Of a stretch of 5,514 nucleotides of DNA, positions 1-5,514 are shown piece after piece. How positions within the stretch are numbered: position 1 is the first letter of the stretch; every line of letters begins with the position of its first letter. The stretch spans positions 1-5,514 of the forward strand of contig JBFWJK010000191.1 in NCBI GenBank assembly GCA_050253255.1, written 5' to 3'. Both the position numbers and the translations under genes were made by a program. Source of the DNA: JACKCP01 sp050253255. Its GTDB lineage: Bacteria > Desulfobacterota > Desulfobacteria > Desulfobacterales > JACKCP01. The notes under the pieces are model-generated. The model saw only the letters and a program-made list of their open reading frames with translations, had not been told where the DNA came from and did no database searches.

Positions 1-5
1 ATAAT

Positions 6-36
6 AACCGCACTGAAAAAATTCAGGGCGGTTTTT
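6..36. terminator. Imperfect hairpin after nifJ, likely bidirectional terminator
   Basis: Bases 6-17 pair with 22-33 as a 12-position stem with one mismatch (position 12 against 27) around a four-base A loop (18-21). The hairpin starts 28 bases beyond the nifJ stop codon, where a terminator is expected. Read on the plus strand it is followed directly by five T (32-36), the better terminator tail. Read on the minus strand, in the nifJ direction, the visible tail is only TTATTAT before the window ends. It probably ends nifJ transcription and may also serve a convergent plus-strand gene lying left of the window; that gene is an inference. Confidence 0.7.
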
Positions 37-61
37 AAATCAGATATGGCAATCTTTAAAA

Positions 62-3000
62 TCAGTCTTTTTTATCGGCATCAGCCATAAATTTAAGGGT
101 CTGATATCTCTGGTTTATTTCTTCTTCAATCTTACCTCTCAGTTTTTTGGACTCTTCAGGGAAGCTTCTTTCAAGCATTGCATATCTGTTTTCGCCTGAA
201 AGGAAGTCCTGCAGTGTTCCGTCCGGAGCTTTTGATTCAAGAACAAACGGATTTTTTCCTTCTTTTGCAAGCATCGGGTTGAATCTGTATAGAGGCCAGT
301 AACCTGAATCAACTGCAAGTTTCTGTTCATACTGACTCTTGCCCATACCAAGCTTCAGCCCCTGATTGATACATGGAGCATAACAGATGACAATTGAAGG
401 TCCCGGGTATGCTTCTGCCTCTGCAAAAGCTTTGAGTGTCTGCTGCTTGTTTGCACCCATTGCAACTGAGGCAACATAAACATAACCATAGGTCATTGCC
501 ATTCTGCCGAGATCTTTTTTGGAAGTCTTTTTACCTGAAGCGGCAAATTTGGCTATTGAACCTGTAGGAGTGGCCTTTGAAGACTGACCGCCTGTGTTTG
601 AATATACTTCTGTATCAAGAACAAGGATGTTTATATCCTCTCCTGATGCAAGAACATGGTCAAGTCCGCCGTATCCAATGTCATAAGCCCATCCGTCACC
701 GCCGAACACCCAGTGGGATTTCTTTACAAAAAGATCTGCCTGAAGAGCTATTTCATCAATAAGATCACTTTCAGGTGCCATAGGCAGAAGAGCTTCAAGT
801 CTGTCTGCAGCCTCTTTTGATTTTTCTGCATCCCACATTGAATCAAGCCACTGAGCCATTGCATCTTTAAGTTCTGAAGGCAGATCTTCTTCCATTGCCT
901 GTCTCACTTTGTCTGCAAGGGCATTTCTTCTGTGGGTCATTGAGACCTGAATACCGAATCCGAATTCTGCAGCATCTTCAAACAGTGAGTTGCCCCAGGT
1001 TGGCCCGAATCCGTCGCTGTTTGTGCAGTATGGGAAAGAAGGTGCTGAACCGCCGAAGATTGATGAACATCCTGTTGCGTTGGCAATAAGCATTCTTTCA
1101 CCGAAAAGCTGTGTAAGAACCTTGATGTAGGGTGTTTCACCGCAGCCTGAACATGCGCCTGAGAATTCCATGAGAGGTTTGTACAGCTGGCTTCCCTTGA
1201 CTGTGTCACGCTTGAGAAGTCCTTCTTTGAAAGGAATCTGAAGCGAGAATCTGTGATTTGGAACCTGCTCATCTCTTTGGGTGTCAATCGGTTTCATGAC
1301 AAGAGCTGATTCTTTTGCAGGACAGATGTCAGCACAGTTTCCGCAGCCAAGGCAGTCAAGAGTGTTTACCTGAATTCTGAATTTATAGTCTTCAAGCCCC
1401 TTGCCTTTAGCTTCTATTGTTTTGAATGTTGAAGGTGCACCTTCAAGCTCTTCGTCTTTTGCGAAGACAGGAAGGATAGCTGCATGAGGACAAACAAAAG
1501 CACACTGGTTGCACTGGATGCAGTTTTCTGCAATCCATTCAGGAACTTCAATTGCAACACCGCGTTTTTCATACTGGCTTGTTCCTACAGGGAATATTCC
1601 GTCCGGCTCAAAAATGCTGACAGGAAGCTTGTCTCCCTGCTGAGCATTGATAGGGAATACAACATCTTTGATGTATTCAGGAATTTCTGAATCTTTATTA
1701 AGAGCGCCTTTTGGATCAGCATCTTTCCATGCTTCAGGAACCTTTACTTCCTTGATTGCGTCAAGAGCTTTGTCAACAGCATTTATGTTCATGTCAACAA
1801 TTGACTGGCCTTTTTTGCCGTAGGTTTTGTCAATGTCTTTTTTGAGAAGATCAATTGCCTGGTCAACAGGAAGAACGTTTGCAAGCTTGAAAAATGCAGC
1901 CTGCATTATCATGTTTATCCTGCCGCCCAGTCCGACTTCCGATGCAATCTTAATGGCATCTATCATATAGAATTTAATGTTTTTGTCGGCTATTGTCTTT
2001 TTCATTTTTGCAGGGAGATGAGCCTCAAGTTCCTTGTCGTCCCAGTGTGCATTCAGAAGGAATGCTCCGCCTTCCTTGATACCTTCAAGAATATCATAGG
2101 TGTCTACATAGCTCGGTTTGTGGCAGGCAATGAAATCGGCCTTGTTGATAAGGTAGGTCGACTTGATCGGAGAATTACCGAATCTAAGATGAGATATTGT
2201 AATACCGCCCGATTTTTTTGAGTCGTATGAGAAGTATCCCTGGGCGTACATGTCTGTATTGTCGCCGATAATTTTGATAGCTGTTTTGTTTGCACCGACA
2301 GTTCCGTCAGACCCGAAGCCCCAGAATTTACATCTTACAGTTCCTTCAGGAGCTGCATCATATTCTTCTTTGATTTCCAGAGATGAGTATGTAACGTCGT
2401 CTTCAATACCCACAGTAAAGTGGTTTTTGGGCGCCATGCTGTTCATGTTGTCGTAAATGGCTTTTACCATTGAAGGTGTAAATTCTTTGGAACCCAGGCC
2501 GTATCTTCCTGCAGTAACTTCAGGAGCTTCTCTTTTTTCAAAGAAAGCTGTGCAAACGTCAAGATAAAGAGGATCACCAATTGCACCGGGTTCCTTTGTA
2601 CGGTCAAGAACAGTTATTCTGTTGCATGATGCAGGAATTGCGTTAAGAAAATCCTCGGCAACAAAAGGTCTGTAAAGTCTTACTTTTACAAGTCCCACTC
2701 TTTCTCCGTTTTTGTTCATGCTGTTTATTGTTTCTTCAATTGTCTCGCATGAAGAACCCATTGAAACAATAACTCTTTCAGCTTCCGGATGACCTACATA
2801 ATCATACAGGCTGTATTTTCTGCCGGTGATCTGATAAATTTTCTTGAAGTAGTCTTTTACTATTCCTGGAAGTGCGTAGTAGAAAGCGTTTGCAGCTTCT
2901 CTTCCCTGGAAGTATATGTCAGGGTTCTGAGCTGTTCCTCTGATTTCCGGGTGCTCGGGGTTCATTGCATTTTGTCTGAAAGCATCTACGGATGCAAAGT

Positions 3001-3586
3001 CTGTTATTGAAGCTATAGCGTCATAATCTATGCTTTCAATTTTCTGAATTTCATGTGAAGTTCTGAAACCGTCAAAGAAATGAAGGAAAGGTACTCTTCC
3101 CTCAATTGCACACAGATGAGCTACAAGAGAAAGATCCATTACTTCCTGGACAGAGTTTGAACAAAGCATTGCCCAGCCGGTCTGTCTCACTGCCATAACG
3201 TCTGAGTGATCACCGAAAATGGAAAGTGCATGGCTTGCAAGAGCTCTTGCTGTCACATGGAAAACACCTGGAAGAAGCTCCCCGGATATTTTATACATGT
3301 TTGGAATCATCAGCAGAAGACCCTGTGAAGCTGTGAAAGTGGAAGTTAAAGCTCCGGCTGCAAGTGAGCCGTGGACAGCACCGGCTGCACCGGCTTCAGA
3401 CTGCATTTCCCTGACTGTGACTTTCTGTCCGAAAACATTCTTTCGTCCGTCAGCAGACCATGCGTCGATAATTTCACCAATAGGTGAAGAAGGGGTGATG
3501 GGATAAATTGCTGCCACATCGCTTAAAGCATAAGCAATATGTGCCGCTGCGGTGTTTCCGTCAACTGTCATCATTTTTTTTGACAT
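62..3586 (-). CDS. nifJ: Pyruvate:ferredoxin (flavodoxin) oxidoreductase, homodimeric single-chain type
   Basis: This cytoplasmic enzyme oxidises pyruvate and CoA to acetyl-CoA and CO2, passing electrons to ferredoxin or flavodoxin; in anaerobes it links lactate/pyruvate catabolism to reduced ferredoxin. The 1174-residue chain shows the full domain order: N-terminal pyruvate/TPP domain (about 1-258) with Thr31 (YPITPSS), Glu64 (MQSEAG) and Arg114 (VTARA); transketolase-C-like domain (about 259-415); gamma domain (about 416-627); EKR linker; two-cluster ferredoxin domain with Cys689/692/695/699 and Cys745/748/751/755; and C-terminal TPP domain with GDG at 963-965 and YSNTGGQ around Asn997. Cys812, Cys815, Cys840 and Cys1072 should hold the proximal 4Fe-4S cluster. 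The start at 3586 (MSKKMM) is chosen because GAGG lies 9 bases before it; the in-frame ATG at 3595 touches that GAGG. Numbering from 3586 also puts Thr31, Glu64 and Arg114 at the D. africanus positions as I recall them. The chain stops at MADADKKD and lacks the roughly 60-residue C-terminal extension of the D. africanus enzyme. No frameshift is seen, and identity is near certain. Confidence 0.98.
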   Translation of the reverse strand: MSKKMMTVDGNTAAAHIAYALSDVAAIYPITPSSPIGEIIDAWSADGRKNVFGQKVTVREMQSEAGAAGAVHGSLAAGALTSTFTASQGLLLMIPNMYKISGELLPGVFHVTARALASHALSIFGDHSDVMAVRQTGWAMLCSNSVQEVMDLSLVAHLCAIEGRVPFLHFFDGFRTSHEIQKIESIDYDAIASITDFASVDAFRQNAMNPEHPEIRGTAQNPDIYFQGREAANAFYYALPGIVKDYFKKIYQITGRKYSLYDYVGHPEAERVIVSMGSSCETIEETINSMNKNGERVGLVKVRLYRPFVAEDFLNAIPASCNRITVLDRTKEPGAIGDPLYLDVCTAFFEKREAPEVTAGRYGLGSKEFTPSMVKAIYDNMNSMAPKNHFTVGIEDDVTYSSLEIKEEYDAAPEGTVRCKFWGFGSDGTVGANKTAIKIIGDNTDMYAQGYFSYDSKKSGGITISHLRFGNSPIKSTYLINKADFIACHKPSYVDTYDILEGIKEGGAFLLNAHWDDKELEAHLPAKMKKTIADKNIKFYMIDAIKIASEVGLGGRINMIMQAAFFKLANVLPVDQAIDLLKKDIDKTYGKKGQSIVDMNINAVDKALDAIKEVKVPEAWKDADPKGALNKDSEIPEYIKDVVFPINAQQGDKLPVSIFEPDGIFPVGTSQYEKRGVAIEVPEWIAENCIQCNQCAFVCPHAAILPVFAKDEELEGAPSTFKTIEAKGKGLEDYKFRIQVNTLDCLGCGNCADICPAKESALVMKPIDTQRDEQVPNHRFSLQIPFKEGLLKRDTVKGSQLYKPLMEFSGACSGCGETPYIKVLTQLFGERMLIANATGCSSIFGGSAPSFPYCTNSDGFGPTWGNSLFEDAAEFGFGIQVSMTHRRNALADKVRQAMEEDLPSELKDAMAQWLDSMWDAEKSKEAADRLEALLPMAPESDLIDEIALQADLFVKKSHWVFGGDGWAYDIGYGGLDHVLASGEDINILVLDTEVYSNTGGQSSKATPTGSIAKFAASGKKTSKKDLGRMAMTYGYVYVASVAMGANKQQTLKAFAEAEAYPGPSIVICYAPCINQGLKLGMGKSQYEQKLAVDSGYWPLYRFNPMLAKEGKNPFVLESKAPDGTLQDFLSGENRYAMLERSFPEESKKLRGKIEEEINQRYQTLKFMADADKKD

Positions 3587-3595
3587 TGAAACCAT

Positions 3596-3602
3596 CCTCT
3601 TT
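3596..3602 (-). promoter_or_regulatory. Ribosome-binding site that decides the nifJ start
   Basis: On the minus strand AAAGAGG ends at 3596. It is 9 bases from the ATG at 3586, a workable Shine-Dalgarno spacing, and 0 bases from the in-frame ATG at 3595, which is unusable. This favours MSKKMM over MVSMSKKMM as the protein start. Confidence 0.75.
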
Positions 3603-3660
3603 CTTTTGAAGTTTTTTGATATTAATCCTTACCTGACCAAAATGAATAAAAAACGCATTT

Positions 3661-3701
3661 TGCCCTGATAAATTCCAATGATTCAGAACTTTACCCGGGC
3701 A
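3661..3701 (-). promoter_or_regulatory. Hairpin in the nifJ upstream region (leader structure or upstream terminator)
   Basis: On the minus strand TGCCC (3701-3697) pairs with GGGCA (3665-3661). After a single G-A mismatch, 3695-3686 pairs with 3667-3676 in nine of ten positions (two of them G-U, one G-A mismatch), leaving a nine-base loop at 3677-3685. That makes 14 pairs in 41 bases. Six T follow at 3653-3648, but seven bases (AAATGCG) separate them from the stem, so it is not a textbook terminator. It could end transcription of the signalling gene upstream, or be a structure in the nifJ leader if transcription starts at the candidate -10 box just upstream. I recognise no known riboswitch family. 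The pairing is seen directly; the role is inferred. Confidence 0.4.
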
Positions 3702-3708
3702 GAAGACA

Positions 3709-3714
3709 ATTATA
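3709..3714 (-). promoter_or_regulatory. Candidate -10 box (TATAAT) for nifJ
   Basis: A perfect TATAAT is read on the minus strand at 3714-3709. The nearest -35-like hexamer, TTGAAA at 3733-3728, is only 13 bases upstream, too short for a normal sigma-70 promoter; at 17 bases the hexamer is GACTTT, a poor match. There is no TG extension before the box. If used, it would give an untranslated leader of roughly 115 bases containing the hairpin at 3661-3701. The match could be chance in this AT-rich stretch. Confidence 0.3.
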
Positions 3715-3845
3715 GTGTCCTGTTTCTTTTCAAAGTCTGCCGGAGCATTTCCATCATTTTCAGGTTTTAGTCTAGTTCAAAGAAACAAAAATTTTATTAA
3801 ACTATATCCTTAATATGAACAATTATCTTATGTAAAGAAAAAAAT

Positions 3846-5514
3846 TCAGAGCATTTTGATATTGGAAAGTCTTTTCCCCGACTTGAGCAGCGAATAAAAA
3901 TCCTTTGCAGGAAGAGGCCTGCTGAAATAAAAGCCCTGAATTTCATCGCAGCTCAGTGTTTTCAATACATCTGCCTGTGTTTTTGTTTCAACGCCTTCGG
4001 CAGTTACCTTGAGATTCAGGTTGGAAGCAAGAGAAAGAATAGATTTGATAATTGAAACATCATCATTGGAATCAGGGAAGTCGTCCAGGAATGATTTGTC
4101 TATTTTTAATTCATCCACAGGAAATTTCTTAAGATATCCAAGTGACGAATAACCTGTACCGAAATCATCTATGGATATCTTGGAACCCATTTCTTTAATT
4201 TTTCTGGTTATTTCTGATGCAAGCACGGGGTCTGACATAACAACACTTTCGGTTATTTCAAATTTTACAAATTGAGGCTTTGAAACGGTTTTTCTGAAAA
4301 TGGAATCGATTTTTTCAATGAGCTCAGGATCCTGGAACTGTGCTCCCGAAAGATTGACAGATACTTCAAGATCTTTAAAGCCGGACTCATGCCAGGATTT
4401 CATTTCAGCAAAAGCCTGCTTCATTACCCATTCTCCGATTGGAATAATGTGTCCTGTTTCCTCAGCAATGGGAATAAAAAGAGCTGGAGAAATGACCTGG
4501 CCGTTTTTTATCCATCTTATAAGAGCCTCTGCGCCTGTTATTATGCCGCTTGCAAGAGAAACCTTGGGCTGATAATAAAGTTCGAATTCATTGTTTGAAA
4601 GTGCGTATGCAAGATTTTGCTCTGTTTCAAGCTGTTTAGCCGCTGACTCATCCATTGACGGAGTGAAAAATGATATGGTTCTCCTGCCTTTGTTCTTACC
4701 GCGATACATTGCCATTTCAGCATTTTTTACAAGCACTTCTGCAGTTTCACCATCCTGCGGGAAAAATGAAATCCCAATATTTGATCCGCAGAATATTTCT
4801 CTTTCATCAATTTTGTAAGGCCCTTCAATTATTTTCTGAATATCGGAAGCTTTTTTTATGATTTTATTCTGACTTGAAGCATCAGGAGCAAGGATGATAA
4901 ATTTATCCCCTACAAATCTTGCTATTACCATTTCTTCGGGGATATTTTTTTTCAGTCTTTCTGCAAAAAGATATAAAAGTCTGTCACCGGTAATATGACC
5001 TAGTGTGTCGTTGATATTTTTAAAATTGTTAATATCAATGAATAAAAGAGCAAAGCTTTCCTTTCTTTTTCTGCTGAAACTGATTTTCTGTTCTGTAATA
5101 TCTGTAAAGAGAGTTCTGTTGGGAAGCCCGGTTGTTGCATCGTGGTAGGTCTGGTAATGTATTTTTTCCTTGTTCAGGATCGATTCTGTTATATCATGAA
5201 AAATGCCTATATAATTTACAACTTCTCCTGATTTGTCTCTGATTGCGGTAATGGAAAGCCATTCAGGGTAGGCCTGGCCGTTTTTTCTTCTGTTCCAGAT
5301 TTCTCCTGCCCATTGTCCTGTGTGGATAATGCTCTGCCACATTTTTTCATAGAATTTTTTATCATGCTTGTCAGACTTTAAAATTCTCGGATTTCTGCCT
5401 TTTACCTCTTCTTTTGAAAAACCGGTTATTTCTGAGAAAAGCGGGTTTACCCTTAAGATATTGCCATGGGAATCTGTTATGCATATTCCTTCTATCGAAT
5501 TCTGGAAAAAAGCC
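3846..5514 (-). CDS. PAS-GGDEF-EAL protein, probable cyclic-di-GMP phosphodiesterase (5' end outside window)
   Basis: The reading frame stays open from the right edge to the stop at 3846, giving 555 visible residues. The ATG at 5342 falls inside the PAS domain and is not the start. Residues 1 to about 110 form a PAS/PAC sensor domain, with ITDSHGNILRVN near the start and GEIWNRRKNG and HDITE near the end. A GGDEF domain follows (about 118-283): DATTGLPNR is present, but the signature at 201-205 is VGDKF, the second Asp of the metal motif is Asn (FIDINNF), and the RxxD inhibitory site is absent. The EAL domain (about 300-540) looks complete: EAL at 329-331, Asn387, Glu419, Asp449/Asp450, Lys470, Glu506 and Gln526. 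In this family such a set hydrolyses c-di-GMP to pGpG, so I infer phosphodiesterase activity without cyclase activity. No membrane segment is visible in this part; upstream domains are unknown. The gene ends 259 bases before nifJ, in the same direction. Confidence 0.95.
   Translation of the reverse strand, partial: AFFQNSIEGICITDSHGNILRVNPLFSEITGFSKEEVKGRNPRILKSDKHDKKFYEKMWQSIIHTGQWAGEIWNRRKNGQAYPEWLSITAIRDKSGEVVNYIGIFHDITESILNKEKIHYQTYHDATTGLPNRTLFTDITEQKISFSRKRKESFALLFIDINNFKNINDTLGHITGDRLLYLFAERLKKNIPEEMVIARFVGDKFIILAPDASSQNKIIKKASDIQKIIEGPYKIDEREIFCGSNIGISFFPQDGETAEVLVKNAEMAMYRGKNKGRRTISFFTPSMDESAAKQLETEQNLAYALSNNEFELYYQPKVSLASGIITGAEALIRWIKNGQVISPALFIPIAEETGHIIPIGEWVMKQAFAEMKSWHESGFKDLEVSVNLSGAQFQDPELIEKIDSIFRKTVSKPQFVKFEITESVVMSDPVLASEITRKIKEMGSKISIDDFGTGYSSLGYLKKFPVDELKIDKSFLDDFPDSNDDVSIIKSILSLASNLNLKVTAEGVETKTQADVLKTLSCDEIQGFYFSRPLPAKDFYSLLKSGKRLSNIKML

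Noticed and set aside
937..1287. Minus-strand open frame of 116 codons inside nifJ, and a plus-strand frame of 95 codons at 3219-3506.
   Set aside because: Both lie wholly within the unmistakable PFOR coding sequence in other frames and show no recognisable protein features, so they are shadows of nifJ.
3616..3629. FNR/CRP-like palindrome (TTGAT, four bases, ATCCT) upstream of nifJ.
   Set aside because: Only the first half-site is good; the second matches three of five bases. It lies in an AT-rich stretch about 30 bases from the start codon, so chance is likely.
3587..3775. A minus-strand frame open for about 60 codons between the two genes (reads through KPENDGNAPADFEKK) and overlapping the nifJ start.
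   Set aside because: It has no in-frame ATG, GTG or TTG and no ribosome-binding site, and ends just inside nifJ. An open stretch of this length can occur by chance. A decayed coding remnant cannot be excluded but has no positive support.
3721..3787. Nine-base inverted repeat TGTTTCTTT / AAAGAAACA with a 49-base spacer.
   Set aside because: Low-complexity, A/T-rich arms far apart, with no extension beyond nine bases. Not convincing as an operator or stem.
3838..3877. Possible terminator at the end of the signalling gene: small hairpin GGAAA/TTTCC (3877-3864) and seven T right after the stop codon.
   Set aside because: The stem is only five pairs, AT-rich, inside the coding end, and separated from the T run by about 19 bases.
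5340..5342. ATG at 5342 as the start of the signalling protein.
   Set aside because: The frame upstream stays open to the window edge and encodes the N-terminal half of the PAS domain, so this Met is internal.

Overview
The window reads as ordinary bacterial chromosome from a strict or near-strict anaerobe. Both genes lie on the minus strand: a complete single-chain pyruvate:ferredoxin oxidoreductase (PFOR, nifJ) and, upstream of it, the 3' part of a PAS-GGDEF-EAL cyclic-di-GMP signalling gene that runs off the right edge. From memory, the PFOR matches the Desulfovibrio africanus type almost residue for residue, with catalytic residues and cluster cysteines at nearly the same numbers. With a moderately AT-rich composition, this suggests a sulfate-reducing or related member of the Desulfobacterota (former Deltaproteobacteria). 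That placement is an inference from one protein, not a phylogeny.

Layout from left to right: an imperfect hairpin at 6-33, lying between the nifJ stop codon and the window edge; nifJ at 62-3586; a 259-base intergenic region (3587-3845) holding the nifJ ribosome-binding site, a 41-nt hairpin that could form in the nifJ leader, and a candidate -10 box; then the signalling gene from 3846 to the window end. No rRNA, tRNA, CRISPR array, insertion sequence or transfer-associated repeat was seen.

The PFOR would oxidise pyruvate to acetyl-CoA and CO2 and pass electrons to ferredoxin or flavodoxin. The neighbouring protein senses something through its PAS domain. It probably degrades c-di-GMP, because its EAL site looks complete while its GGDEF signature is degenerate (VGDKF). 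The two genes point the same way, but the gap of about 260 bases and the candidate promoter within it suggest separate transcription, so adjacency alone is weak evidence of a functional link.

I found no clearly novel system here. The points most worth a second look are the missing C-terminal oxygen-protection extension of the PFOR, the degenerate GGDEF domain that may act as a GTP-binding regulator, and the hairpin in the nifJ leader.
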